64,000 bases of DNA from Uloborus plumipes. Its lineage: Eukaryota; Arthropoda; Arachnida; Araneae; Uloboridae. Positions 13,632-50,513 of this stretch are shown one piece after another. The notes below the pieces were generated by a model that saw only the letters and a list, made by a program, of their open reading frames with translations, searched no databases and was not told where the DNA came from. Each line of letters begins with the position of its first letter. Position 1 is the first letter of the stretch. Location: the NCBI GenBank assembly GCA_038373865.1, contig JAXGGA010003918.1:31426-95425 (forward strand), read 5' to 3'. Both the position numbers and the translations under genes were made by a program.

Positions 13632-13678
13632 ATGTGCCGTATTACCTATAAATTCAGTTTATAGGTAATACGGCACAT
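13632..13678. repeat. Perfect 21-bp hairpin
   Basis: ATGTGCCGTATTACCTATAAA (13632-13652) is followed by a 5-base loop and its exact complement (13658-13678). A third, partial copy of the word (ACGGCACACCTATAAATT) follows at once. It lies about 230 bp past the M4 exon on the receptor's strand. Confidence 0.85.
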
Positions 13679-13910
13679 AATTACGGCACACCTATAAATT
13701 AAGGAGCAGTTATTTAGTAAAAATGAGCTAAGATATATTGTTTGCACACATCTTTTTAAAACTGTTTAAAGCATTTAATTCGAACAGTAAAGTACGCGTT
13801 AACAAAATAACGTTTCACACAAATTAGTAAAACATCAGCAATTACGTGAAAAACAAAATACGACAAGAGCTTGCAGTCTTTTCTGTTGTCAGCTGATGAG
13901 TTGTACTCAC

Positions 13911-37945
<24,035 letters not shown>

Positions 37946-37967
37946 CTAGAAAGAAAAATCAATTATG

Positions 37968-38628
37968 TACACTATAAAAAATGAATGTTTTTCCCTCAGT
38001 ATGACTAGTTATTATTACAATAATTTTACAGTAATAAACTGTAAAACTGCTAATATTACAGTAGTAAACTATAAAATTGCTTGTTTACAGTAATAAACTA
38101 TAAAATTGCTAGTTTCACAAATTATTACTATGCATTTTACAGTTTTAAACTGAACCTCTGCTGCCAGTATTACACTGTTGTTTTTACAGTATAATACAGC
38201 TAATTCAATGGTAGTAAACTGTAGCATTGTTAATTTTGCAGTAATAAATTGTAAAATTACTATTTTTAAAAGTAATAAACTAAAATTGCTATTTTTTACA
38301 GTAAAAAACTGTAAAATAGCTAGTTTCACAAATTATTACTGTGCATTTTACAGTTTTACACTGGAACCTCTGCTGCCAGTATTACACTGTTGTTTTTACA
38401 GTATAATACAGCTAATTTAATGGTAATAAACTGTAGCAGTGTTAATTTTGCAGTAATAAACTGTAAAATTGCTATTTTTACCGTAATAAACTAAAATTGC
38501 TATTTTTTTACAGTAACAAACTGTAAAATAGCTAGTGTTACAGTTTATTACTGCGATTTTACAGTTTTAAACAGAAACCTCTGCTTCAGTATTAGACTGT
38601 AAAAACAAAAACTAATTTTTTGCAGTGT
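37968..38628. repeat. 211-bp tandem array with CACTGTAAAA-type ends
   Basis: About three units, with the word AACCTCTGCT at 38153, 38365 and a variant at 38576, giving a period near 211 bp. Units are built of ACAGTAATAAACTGTAAAAT words and their complements, so they are partly palindromic. The outer ends TACACTATAAAAA (37968) and TTTTTTGCAGTGTA (38628) are an inverted pair, which suggests a MITE-like element with internal repeats. Its left end is about 22 bp from the splice acceptor of the receptor M3 exon. Confidence 0.8.
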
Positions 38629-38629
38629 A

Positions 38630-41600
38630 GATCTTTTTTTTTCATCACACAATATCCAAAACTTTTATTTAAGAAATACCAAACTGAAGTGTAGCTTAAG
38701 TTAGCTACAGCATAACATGGATCTGAAAAAAACGAGAAGCTTAGAATCTAATTATATCAACCATGTTATTATCTCTCATAAGTGGATTAAGAAATGCAGT
38801 CCCGGAGTTTTCATGCATATTTTTGGGTTTAGTATTTTTACAGTAGTGTTTATTACTTTAAAGGGCAAGTCATACATACTATCTTGTATTATTAAAATTA
38901 TTAAACTAAGCACTTTTTAATGAATACGCTTCCCAAAAGCTTAAGTAATAACCTACTGCGGATTTTTGCCTAAATAATAAAAGCGAAGAAAATCTTAAAT
39001 TCTTAAAAATATTGTATATAGGATTATATAAGGGATTGTTAGGTCTTACTAAGTAATTTTAAATACCCAATGCAATTTTTCCTATCTAATGGCTTATTTA
39101 ACTTTCTAAAGCCACATTCTTCATAACATAAAATTAAAAAAATGTATTCGAAATAGTTTTTAGAGAATGATTAGTCCAATTAAGTTTTATAACAATTAAA
39201 TTTTAAGACTTCTAAAGAAAGTGGCGCTTACGAAAAATTGTTCTTTGAACAGTAAATTTAAATTTATTACTTTATTTTCAACTAATGAATAAAATAATTT
39301 GGCTTTGATGATGTCTAAAAATTACCAACTGCTGTTGCAAATGCAAAATCAGTGAATTTAGATAGTGTTTTGATTTTTAGTGCATTTACATGTTCACACA
39401 AGCAAAACTTAGGAAAAATTTTGAGAAGAGTACTTACCTTTCTACTCTTATAGAACCAAAGTCTTAAATAATGTTTATAGAAAATATTACCAACACCTTC
39501 CAAAAGTTTAATGCATTCAAGCATAAGTTGTGTAAGTTGAAGTAAATAATAATTATGCTGGCATTTTATCAATATGAAGATTTTTGAATGACTATTGTAT
39601 GAGGAAATAAGAGAACGAAAAAAGGGAAAAAAGAAAAAATCTAAAAATACTCGTAGGCTATTTTTTCTAACAAAAGTTGTTTTCGATGCTTATTTTCAGT
39701 AAATGTTCCTAATTAGAGGAAGAAGAGGAAGGCAGAATGATAGCTATCATCATAGTTATTAAGTATCATGCAAATTTTCATACTACCTAAAGTATTTCTA
39801 TAGAATGCTAAATTTTATGAAATAGAGACATTTATTCCTAATGAATATGCAAGAAAGATAATGACTTCGGACAAAAAAAATGATAAATTATTCGTCAAAA
39901 ATGATACATTTTAAGAAAAATGTAAAGTTTTATGTCTTTCATTCATTTTAATTAAGACTTTCTTAAAATTCAAAATTACTTTGATGGAAAGAAAGTTCTT
40001 AGAATAAATTATACCAACAAAGGCGAAATTGAAAAAAAAAGGTGGACTTAGTTTAATGAGTTAATAATCAAGATAATCAATCTTAATGATTTCTGTAAAG
40101 TAATTAAACACCTTTTGGGATATCATGTGATTTTTATGAAAGAAGGATATAAATTTTATAGGGGAAAAATCAAACTTGCTACGATATATATTTATATATA
40201 TATATATATATGGTAAACGTAGAAGATTTGACCATCTTCGTGTTTTGGGCTACCCTATCTTTTTATATTTAAGCATTATTAAACTCATTAGCATGATATC
40301 GTAGCATGGCATCGAGTAAACTTTTTCTGAATGACCAGATTCGCTGTAATGTATCTAATAAAAAAAGTCAGAATATTGACTCTTCAAAGTCAGCACTGAT
40401 TTTGTGAAAATCTTGTAACCACTAATTCACAGACACGAAACATAAAATTTTTGTCTTTTTTTTCCCCTTCAATATTTTTATTTTAACAAGAAGTTTAGTG
40501 TGTTTAAAAATCACCTCTTTACACGTTATAACGAATACTGATTTTAGTAAGAATTCGTTAATTTGTCTCAATTTAATATGCGAGTAATTTACAATACATT
40601 ATGAAAGTCGTCAGACAATCAGTATTATTTATCTGGTAGTCAAAGGTGAAATAAAATTGTCGGGAAATATGGAATACTGAGGTTTTAGCTTAATTCAGAG
40701 TTTCCATCAAGTGGCTGGCAAGCTCTTTTTATTGCAGTTAAAGTTTTGGAAACAGAAAATAGTTTTATGATGAGAGATCTAGCGAATAAGGATAATGATC
40801 TAGGGTACACATCCATTTTCTGCTACTGAAACGGAAAATTGAAATAATAATAATAGAAGCTATTTACAATGATGTTCCAACCACTCACGCAGCGTGACAC
40901 CAGTGAAAAATCGAATTGAAAAAAATATTCTGCACATTGATTGAACGTTCAAAACGTTGTATAAGATTAAATGGATCTTATTTTGAATAAACATTATTTT
41001 TAAAACATTACCAAGCCATTTTTTATTCGCAAGTTTTTAGATCAGACTATTTTCCCCAAAACAGAATTACAGTATGGCCACACATTTCCCATTCAGGTAT
41101 ATGAACTCTGTTTCATGAACATGAACACTATTTTTTTTAAATCATGTTCGGGAAATAGAAGCAACGCTTGTCCAAAATTTTATATTTTATTCACAGAACT
41201 TTGATTCATAGAAGTTTAAAAGATTTTTCTTTCACGAGAAATTATTTTAATCAACTTTACAGCCCAATAAACTGAAAAAAAACTTCTTCATTCTTGAATA
41301 GTTTCCTCACTTTAAACTATAATGTAATACTTTATTTTAACTATATAACCTTACTTTAAACTACATTATCAATAATCTTTATTTTCATTTTGTGTCATTT
41401 TTATAAACGCAAAAGAAGTACTCTTAACGCATAGTTTCTTCATGAAAAAACAAAAATACTCCTCATTTTTTCTTGCCTTCTTTTTGATAAAGCTGGAGCA
41501 TTAAATAATTCAGAAATTGGAACTAATTATTTTTACTCATTTATTACAAAATGAAGTATTTAATTTGCTTAAAGAATAGTATGTCAGTTCAGCCCACTCA

Positions 41601-42558
41601 ATAAAAGAATCTTCCACATACACTGAAAGAATCTCTGCTAAAACTACTTTAAAAAAATAACTGTACTTCAACCAGATTCTCGAATATCGGAAAGCGTTTC
41701 TGATGTCTCGAAATGGAAATTGCGGAAAAAGTAACATATTTTGCGAGGAAGATAAAATATTTTCGTTTTTCCAACTCCAAATGAATATAGCCAACTTCCC
41801 TAGCTTTTTATTATTGAATTATTTTTCATCGATTCTAGCTGTCAATTTAATACATTTTTGTGTGTGAAGCCATCAATGGGATACGGATTATTATCCTGAA
41901 CTTAAAGGTGTCCGCAGTTACATGGGAAAAAATAGTTCTTACTAAGAAGTAGTATTTGATTAAGTAGGTATGTCTTATTATGCTTCGTACTTATTTCATT
42001 TATTTATCCATCCCCGAGTTTCCCATACTTATTTATTGATTTAATTTATTTGAATTATAACAAAAACATGTGAAGCATTTTCCACATTTTTTTTTTAGTT
42101 ATTTTTATTTGAAAAGAAAAAACATGCTTCACATGACATGGCTGAATGGTAGTACTCCATGATCACTTACTATGACATTAATGCGACTATTATGCGTATG
42201 AACCCCCTCCCCCCTACTATATAGTTTAATTGTATCTTATTCTCTCAACAGGACTGCTTTTTTATATGCAGATAGATGTTGAAAGTTCAAATGATATTTC
42301 TACAATCATGTTATGCTCATAGGTAATGTTGTTCTAACAAGCAACGAAAGCTCGTATAGATGCCATGATGCGATTAAAAGCTTTGATACCCAATGCAATC
42401 GCAGAATTAATTCAGTGGAGATCCCAGTTATTCCCTGCATCAAACTTTTATGTTGAACAACGTATTACAGTTCGTCATGCTCAAATAATATTTTTTTTTT
42501 CGTCTTGTAAAACTTTCTTAATTGCTCATAGTATTCATATAAAAAAAACTATATGTTC
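38630..42558. other. AT-rich stretch upstream of the M3 exon
   Basis: A short TA tract lies near 40187-40211. The exon for M1 and the pore loop was looked for on the minus strand and not recognised. No repeat border is supported. Confidence 0.45.
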
Positions 42559-42641
42559 TATTAGGTTAGTGCGTATGAAATGTCGGATTCTTAAGTAATT
42601 GTATAAAACTGCATATATTTCTTCAGCAGCTGTTTATTTAA

Positions 42642-44449
42642 CCCATTACCCGCTGGTGTTGCGCTGACGCAACGGTCATTAAAAAAAATCATAAAAAATT
42701 CGCCATTTAACTAATTTTTATACCGATTTCGGTTTTAGGTTTAAGAACAACCATAGAAACATGTTAAGTAAAAAAATTTCCTCAAACATTTTTTTCTATA
42801 TGTAATAAAATTGTGGTTCTAACATGTTTTTTTTTTGCTCAAATTTGTGATCTATTTTTCTATCAAAAAACTTAGAAAAGAAAAAAAGTTTGGGTTTATA
42901 TGTGAAATACTCTTAGTCAACGTCACTTTTATAAAAAAAATCCACTCAGAATTGATTCTGTGTCGGAGGAAAGGAACACAAAAGCAGGTGTTGCGTGAGC
43001 GCATCGTCAGCGAAAAAGGGGTAGTCAGATCTTTGGTCAGACTGCCTGTCTCAACTGCTTTTTCGAAAAGCAGCGCATTTCTATTCTGCTCGTTTTGACT
43101 TTTTTTCGTCTCCGCCTTTTGAAATGCCCAGAACAAGATATCTTAGTTTAAGAAGCATTCGAACATGTTTTTGAACAAAAAAATTAAAAAAAAAACTCTG
43201 ATGTGATGATGATGATTCGAGGTTCTACTTACGGTAAAATTGAGCCCGTAAAGAACGTTTCTTGCTACTCCAGAATTCAGAAGAAAAAGGTTTCTGTTCC
43301 TCAGCTTTGCATCATTGAGCAATATAACATGGAAATGGGTTATGTTGATTAGTGCAATAATTTAGTTTCAAATTATGGAATTAGAGTCCGAGAGAAAAAA
43401 TGTTGGCCAATATTTTCAAATTATATCTATGTTGCACAAACAAATGCTCGGAAACTTTCAAGACTATCTGAAGAAGGAAATAGGAAGTCACTGTTGGGGT
43501 TTTAGACGAGAGGTTTGCACTTAATTTTTGCACCCCCCCCCCCCTGATAATAATACACAGAAGTAAAGTTCAGCTACAGGACCGTCAAGCAAATTCAGCT
43601 TTCCAATGCCAGTATCTGGGGGGCATTTTACAGCAAGATTTACAAATAACAAAATACAACACTTGCAAGTATTTCCGTTGTGTTGTTTCTGAAACCACTC
43701 GGATACCCGAGCCCGAGTAGACAGATCTTCCTGATTTAACTCGGAACAAGTACGGCTTCCGTTTTTATAAGCACCATTATGGTGGAAGCCCGATTTAGCT
43801 CAGAGAACTCTGTTCTTTTGAACCAGGCCAAGGGCCGAGTAAACAACTGGTTTTGTACCCCTAGAGGCATCGTTTAACTTGGAGGACTTTGTGACCACGA
43901 CCCATTTTACTTCGCCCAGCCACCATTAGTAACGACGGTGGAGTACTCCTCGGCTAGAATCAAACCCGGGACACTCCGGTTACGAGTCCGATTTCTTATT
44001 GATCTGGTTGACCACGGCCCCATTGCCACTGTCAAACTGTTTATCGTTGCAATGCTTGATATTGCTCTCCACCCCGATTGCAACGAAGTTTATCATATAT
44101 GACCTTGGATAATCAGGTTTTTGTTAAATTTAAAATGTTTTGATTTATTTTTAAAAAACAATTTTTACTTTCTTCTAAAGTTCTCTGCACATTTCAAAAC
44201 CATATCAAAGCTCCTACAAATTTTAGCTGTCTAAAACGCATTGAAACTGCGGAATTGTATCAAATAGAATTACTTAGCATCCGTACCCCTTTTCCGCTGA
44301 CGTTGCGTCAACGCAACACCTTATATTTCTAAATGTAAGTGGAATTTTGTTCTTTTTGCAGCATAATACTATTGTATGGGCTCAAAATAGTAACTTTTAT
44401 GATTTGTATCAAAAACAAATAACGATTTCGAGTTTCGGCCGTTAATGGG
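42642..44449. mobile_element. TTAA-flanked piggyBac-like element nested in mariner copy 2
   Basis: The 1808-bp element is flanked by TTAA (42638-42641, 44450-44453). Its ends are CCCATTACCCGC and GCCGTTAATGGG. Subterminal GGTGTTGCGCTGACGCAAC appears near the left end and GACGTTGCGTCAACGCAACA near 44298-44318. Comparison with mariner copy 1 confirms both borders. TTAA with CCC...GGG ends suggests piggyBac-like mobilisation. The ORFs at 42835 and 42852 resemble nothing known. It carries a SINE. Confidence 0.82.
43690..44021 (-). mobile_element. tRNA-derived SINE
   Basis: On the minus strand it starts GGGGCCGTGGTCAACCAGAT, which resembles a tRNA 5' half with an A box (about 44017-44003). It has a B box GGGTTTGATTCTAG (about 43968-43955) near 45 bases on, at normal tRNA spacing. 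A tRNA-unrelated body follows to about 43690. The tRNA part cannot fold as a full tRNA, so it is not a tRNA gene. The 3' end is approximate. Confidence 0.7.
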
Positions 44450-44925
44450 TTAATCAAAGTATGCTCCATTCGCTTCAATACACTTCTGCCAACGAGATTT
44501 TAAAACGTAGATGCCTGTCTTAAAAAAATTTTGGTCTTTAGAATTTATAAACTCTGATATCGAGTTTTTTAGACTGTCTTTATTTTCATAGTGTTTGCCC
44601 CTTAAAAACAGCTCTAAATGCTTGAAAAAATGAAAATCGGTCGGCGAGAGGTCCGGTGAATATGGTGGATGCTGCAAAACTTCATATTCCAGTTCGTTCA
44701 GTTTCGCAATTGTTTTGTGTGTCAGCAGAATTCATATCGGCAATAAACTCAAAAGAAATAACAAAAGGGAAGACCTTCGAGAAAACCTATTTTGCTGAAA
44801 TGTGTCTGGCAATGGACAATACGACTATGAATGAGGTTATGCCAAAGACAAAAGTATAACGAAAACAGGGAGACAAACGTCCGCATGTAAAGAGAATCCG
44901 ACATTTCATACGCACCAACCTAATA

Positions 44926-47198
44926 CTTGTCATTCAAAACAACATCTTTGCTTAAAAAGAGAGCTTATATCAAAGTCACGTGATAGTGTTTGCTATTTGT
45001 AACTGTGTAAAACCATGTTCTGCATTAATATATCAACCAATGCAAAAACCTTTCATGTCACTACTAGTGCACTCCAAAAGGTCGAATTCACTTTGCATAC
45101 GGTTGGAATCTGTCAAGCCATTGATGTATTGTAAATATAGTGATTGGTTTGTGATATGTGTCTTATAACTATAGATTTTGATGTTTAATAAAATTCTGAC
45201 TTGGGAACTGACGGCTTTTGTGGGAAGAGGGGGGAGGGTGATCTGCTCCAGCGGTTCAGATCTGGTAAGGTTACTGTTTGATAGGCGGAAAGGGACCTTG
45301 AATAGTGGCGTAAATAGCTTATGCGTAATACATAAAAGTCCGCGAATCTAAAAACATACTTTGGGTACTTGGAGCAGGCAAAACATTTTATTAGCTGTTA
45401 TTTAAAGTGAATTTTTTTTAAAGTCTCATAGTCTACATTATCAAAAGTTTACTTATGCACATTTTTAGTTTAAAAATTTTTATCTCAGAAAATTGTTCCA
45501 ATAATTTTAATAAATTCGCGCAGCAAAACTATGTTTCTCAAAGAACAGCATTCTTTCTCTTGATTTAAAAGCTGAATCACTTTTATTACATGCCTATACT
45601 AAACCCATTTTCACCATCAAGCATCGGTATAATCAAACGATCATTTTGGATCAAGTTGCTTTGTTGCAGCGAGCTCTGTTATCGGTATTTATGTCACATA
45701 AAAGCTTTTTGACCATTATGGCTGTACTAAACCACAAATTTATAGAGCCATTACGGAAAAACAAACACATTGAAAACTTGACGAAAAAGCGCTAAAACAT
45801 ACCCATCTAATGTACATTTAAAGCGTTTCTATCAATAAACGTAAACGATTGCCTATGCATCTGTTGCGGTGTACAAGAAATTGACAGGTTTAACGGGACA
45901 CTTTGCTATATAGATGTTGCTGACATTCCGAATCACATTTGCAAGGGACTGCTTATTTAGGGACTAATTGGTGACATAGTTCTGAATAGTCACAAATTAC
46001 TCCCGTACAATGTTCAAAGCTTTAAAGATTTTGCACTATTTTCCTGGGAAAATCAAGTACATTTGAGAAAAACTTTCTTGTTTTACTAATTGCATTATTG
46101 CCAATGTTTCAGATTTAGATAAAATTTTAATTTTAAACATAGTAACGCAACTGATTGGAATTGCATCTTCATGCATAAATTTCAACATTTCCCATTCTTA
46201 GCACACAATAGCTAAACGATTAATTGGTAAACACTTACACATGTTTCTAATCATTATGTAACTAATACCTGTAATGTAGAACAAATTTTGTTATGCTAAA
46301 GGGAAAAAAATATTATTTATTTTCCTCTGACTCTATTCAGATACCCTCAGATCATTTAGAATAAGCATCGTTAAAAGACATGAGACTCATCCGTTTTCAT
46401 TCAACTAAAATTATGATCTTCTGTTGAACGGCAAGGATATATTGAAACAGAGACGCTGTTATTTTTGATTTTGCTAATCAGTCAATGATTTAGCTAACAA
46501 CGATAATAACATTTCAATACAAAACATCAATGCTTATTTTGCATACGGTTTTATTTATGAGGGAAAGTCTTATTTCCTACATCTTTTGACAAATGCTTCT
46601 GATTATTACGAGCTATTATAGAAAAAAAAATCTAATCAATGATTTTTTTCTTTTTTTAAGAAGTAAGTAAACTAGTTTTAAGTTTGAACTATTTTCTTAA
46701 CAAGTATTTCAATGCGGTTAAATAAGTGTTATAAAAGAAGTCAGATATTTTTTTGATATTTTTTTATTTTGTATAATACTTTATTTGCGTATTTAGATAG
46801 TAATGGCATTCGTAAGTTGTGCATTACAATATTAGTTGCTGAGCCTTTATAAAGAAATTAAATGTTGTCTCTTAATTGAGATTTGTTTACAAAACCTTAT
46901 GAAAAATTATTCGATGATTTTGATAAAGTGCATAGAACAGAACATAAAATTTCTCAGACTTTGAAGAAATTGCAAATAGGTATAAAAACTAGTTTTATTT
47001 AACCATTCTCCTGGGAAACACACTGATCAAATTTAATCTCGACATTAAATGTATATATAAAAATGTGTACATTTTTTCGATTTAAATAATGAATCATACA
47101 CATAGTTTTAGTTTCCTAGGAGAATGACTCTATTGCTCGCTTAGTGATTATATACTTAAGAAAATATTAATAACAATAGCGATGGTTTAAACGCATAT
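44926..47198. other. Non-coding stretch
   Basis: A short GC-richer patch (45212-45300) contains GGGGGGAGGG. No exon, RNA or repeat border is supported. Confidence 0.45.
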
Positions 47199-47202
47199 TT
47201 AA

Positions 47203-48610
47203 CCCTACACTGCGTGATTTTTTATTTTTCGTAGAAAAAAATATATGTGTTTGTCAATGTAATAAGAAAACATGGAAAAATATTTAAAAAAATTTAACTC
47301 TAAATTTTCATCCCTTTCTAATTAAAAATAGTTTTGTTGACAAATGGCTACACCATGCATTCAACAGATAAAAGTGATTGTAAATTATAGTCTTGAAATT
47401 AGTTTTTTTTTGTAAAAAAAATAGAGGAATTGAACATTTGGTTCACTGTACTCTTGTAATCCTTTACATTTTGACATTTTACATTATTTTTTATATGTAC
47501 TTGTACTTTCCGATGATCAATTCTGTCAAATCTGATGTCTTTTGGAGGCTCTCTCGCGCAAGCTTTCTTTCTTTTCTCTTTTTTTTTTTGGTTTGTAACT
47601 CTAGTTCCTCTGTAGCTAATGGTCTCTTTTTAATACGCTTTTATTAATTTCGCATGTGGGTTTGTTTGTATGTATGTATGTATGTATGTAACTCTGAATA
47701 AAAGATAAAATTTACGTTCTTTGCAAATATAAAAGTAATATATTTAATATTATTTTTAATACTAAAGGCTAAACTGTATTGCATATTGATGTATTATAAG
47801 TACATGTAAACTTAAGTGCGGATATTCAGTAGTTTTGAAAATCAGAGGGAAACCCGTAATGATCACAGCGCATTTTAATGTAAAAGCGTATTTTTTAGTT
47901 TTTTTTTCAAAACTATGTTTTAAAATTATTAATGACTTTACTTGTCCGTGTAAGCACAACGTTTGTGCTAACTGAAATCTAAAATGAACACGTTTTAAAG
48001 GCTTTTCCATAATGATTTTTTGTTTGTTCACTCTGTTGAACATCAACTAAGCATTGAAAATTGCGAGGTCTTATAAACTGTAGAACAGCCGAAAGTACCA
48101 CTTTTGGGTCCGCATGATTATATTATACCTTCCAAAAAGAGAAAGAAGCTAGCGCGAAACATAAACAAAGCACATACTTCATGAACTATAGAGATGAATC
48201 GAAGTGTTCTCTGGATGTTTACTGCATAATGTTGCCAAATGGCTACAGACGCGTATTATGTCCTAGATTTTTTCCAAATAATTATTTTGATGTAAAACGC
48301 ATCTTAAACGAAGGATAAATGTTTATTTTATTCATGTTATTTTTTTAAAAGACGAAGAAAAATATTTCATTGTAAAAAATAATTTCAAAACATGGTAGTT
48401 TGAGTGATTTTAAAAGCTATCCATATGGATTCATTTAAGAGCATGTAACAGACCAGTGCTGCCATGTATGCAGGATAAATGGTGATAATTGCTTTAAATA
48501 TACTCAATACTTGCTTTTTATGCATTGAGTTGCCTTATGACTACATTCTGCTATTCATAAGGAGGACAAATTGTCCATGTAGCCAATTGGCAACACCATG
48601 CAGTGTAGGG
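47203..48610. mobile_element. TTAA-flanked piggyBac-like element
   Basis: The 1408-bp element is flanked by TTAA (47199-47202, 48611-48614). Its inverted ends are CCCTACACTGCGTG and CATGCAGTGTAGGG. It contains a TGTA tetranucleotide repeat at about 47667-47690 and repeated AAATGGCTACA words near both ends. ORFs at 47393 and 47762 have no recognisable domain. CCCT ends with TTAA fit piggyBac-type elements. Confidence 0.82.
47667..47690. repeat. (TGTA)n microsatellite
   Basis: Five to six TATG/TGTA units within the TTAA element. Confidence 0.9.
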
Positions 48611-48957
48611 TTAAGCACAACGATTTAAAACTGGCTGCAACGAACTACAATTCCAGTCCTCATGCGCTTATGAAATACTTTATGAAGTACTTCCGGATAT
48701 AACCAACTGCTTCATTTAATGATCTGAATCTTTTTAATTTCTGCGATGATTTATTTTCTTTGTACTGATATACAAACAAGTTTTTTTAAAGTGAATGCTC
48801 TTCTTAAATTACTATTGTTATTCCTACTCCTGTTAGATAAAGTATTTATGGGTCATGTAAAGTCAACAACAAGTAAAGCCACATTTTCAATTGTTACCAT
48901 ATACATAGAAATATCAATATATAATAAAGAAAAATATATAACATCTAACCTGTATTG

Positions 48958-50511
48958 CACTGCGATGCAAAAGTTTAGACAAAATGCAAATATAAGAATA
49001 AAAGACAACTATTCAGAGAAATGCTTGCAAAATTTCTACTGTAGGTAGAAAATATGGTCAAAAAAACGAAACTGGTGTTTAAAAAAACAGAAAAAAAAAG
49101 GAAATTACAAGAGATTTTTTTTTGCCGTCGCAAAAGTTTAGACACAAGTCAGATTTTATGCTAATATCTCTTGAAATGTGATTGGTGGAGGAAAGGCGGG
49201 ACTTTTTTCTTCGAATGTAAAGTGCAAAGATTATTTAATGAATAATCAAAATCTCTGTAATTCTCGTGTAGAGAAAAAGAGAAAGTTTGGAAGCCGAAAT
49301 TTGAAAGTGAACTCACTTTGCTAATTTTTCGTCTTTTAAATCGGCCCTAGTATGGTAGTACATTGTTTTATCCTTCGTGGAGAGCAAATTCAGACATTCG
49401 TACAGATCAAAAAGGCCAAGAAAAAATATATTTCTTAAGGATGAAGAAATTGAAAAAACAGCTCCAACTGACGATTCGCCCCTTAATCCTACATAACGTA
49501 AACTTGGGTCAAAAACAGCACGTGACAGCATAATTAGATGAACAAATGAATCGGGATGCATAAAAAAAACTGTGCTTGAGCCTTTTCGGAAACAGTGTCC
49601 CAAATAAGCCAGATATTGATGGTAAAAGCAGATCAGCACACGCTCACCGCATCTTTTCTCAAGTTACGCTAATAGGATTATAATCCGTCTAGAATATCTA
49701 AATTTTAGAATTTTCTTCAGAGAAAGTAACATTCATTTTTAGTTACGATGATGCATGTGCTGCTTCTCCCATTAAAATCTGGATTATTTGTGAAAATATT
49801 TCCGAAAGAAGGGTCAAGCACAATTCCTTGTGTTTTTATGCATCCTGATTCAGTTGTTTATTTACTTATGCTGTCACGTGCTATTTTTAACCCAAGATGA
49901 AGTTTTGTAGGATTAAGGGGCGAATCGTCAGTGTTCGAGTCGTTTTTTTCAGTTCCTTCATCCTTAAGAAATATAATTTTAATTTTTCTTGGCCTTTTTG
50001 ATCGATACATATGTCTGAATTTGCTCTCCACGAAGTAAAAAACAATGTACTACTATACTATGACCGATTTAAAAGACGAAAAATTAGCAAAGTGGGTTCA
50101 TTTTCAAATTTCGACTTCCAAACTTCCTCATCTTCTTTATACAGGAGCTGCAGAGATTTTAGGACTTAGATTATTCATTTAGCAATCTCTGCAGTTTATT
50201 GTCAAAGGGAAAAGTCCCGCCTTTCCTCCACCAATCACATTTCAAATGATGTTTGCATAAAATATGACTTGTGTCGAAATGTTTGCGACACCAAGAAAAA
50301 AATGTTTTTTGTAATTTCCTATTTTTGTTTCAGTTATAAAAAAAATGTTTTTTGTAATTTCCTATTTTTGTTTCAGTTATACTTTTTAAAACTTCAGACT
50401 CGTATTTGGGACCATATTGTCTATCTACAGTAGAAATTTGAAAGCATTTCGATGAATAGTATTCTTTTTACGCATACATTTGCATTGTGTCTAAACTTTT
50501 GCTACGCACTG
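48958..50511. mobile_element. Foldback element with Tc1-like ends (about 1.55 kb)
   Basis: The arms mirror each other from CACTGCGATGCAAAAGTTTA (left) to TAAACTTTTGCTACGCACTG (right). Shared internal blocks include GATTGGTGGAGGAAAGGCGG and AAAGACGAAAAATTAGCAAA. The centre is near 49.7 kb. AAAAGTTTAGACAC termini resemble Tc1-like ends. The right arm has a 43-bp tandem duplication (about 50291-50381). The minus ORF at 49313-49639 (108 codons) lies in one arm and matches no family I know. Confidence 0.82.
50291..50381. repeat. 43-bp tandem duplication
   Basis: AAAAAAATGTTTTTTGTAAT followed by TTCCTATTTTTGTTTCAGTTAT occurs twice back to back in the right arm of the foldback element and once, degenerate, in the left arm. 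Confidence 0.85.
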
Positions 50512-50513
50512 TA

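Larger units (their letters stand above)
42561..44923 (-). mobile_element. Deleted mariner element, copy 2, split by a TTAA element
   Basis: The inverted ends TTAGGTTAGTGCGTATGAAA and CATACGCACCAACCTAA are flanked by TA. After removing the nested insertion and its extra TTAA, the mariner is 551 bp, close to the 554 bp of copy 1, with the same internal deletion and opposite orientation. A clean C-terminal transposase ORF remains (44677-44450) containing HPPYSPDLSPTDFHFFKHLE. It is less damaged than copy 1, reading to FKTGIYVLKSRWQKC. Confidence 0.92.

Noticed and set aside
39315..39572. Minus ORF upstream of the M3 exon as a possible pore or M1 exon
   Set aside because: Lacks the FNSLWF/QQGCD pore pattern and any M1-like helix with proper splice sites.
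43955..44021. Candidate tRNA gene on the minus strand
   Set aside because: A and B boxes are present, but acceptor and anticodon stems do not pair properly and it continues into a SINE body.
49313..49639. 108-codon minus ORF in a foldback arm
   Set aside because: No known motif, and the other arm does not keep the same open frame.
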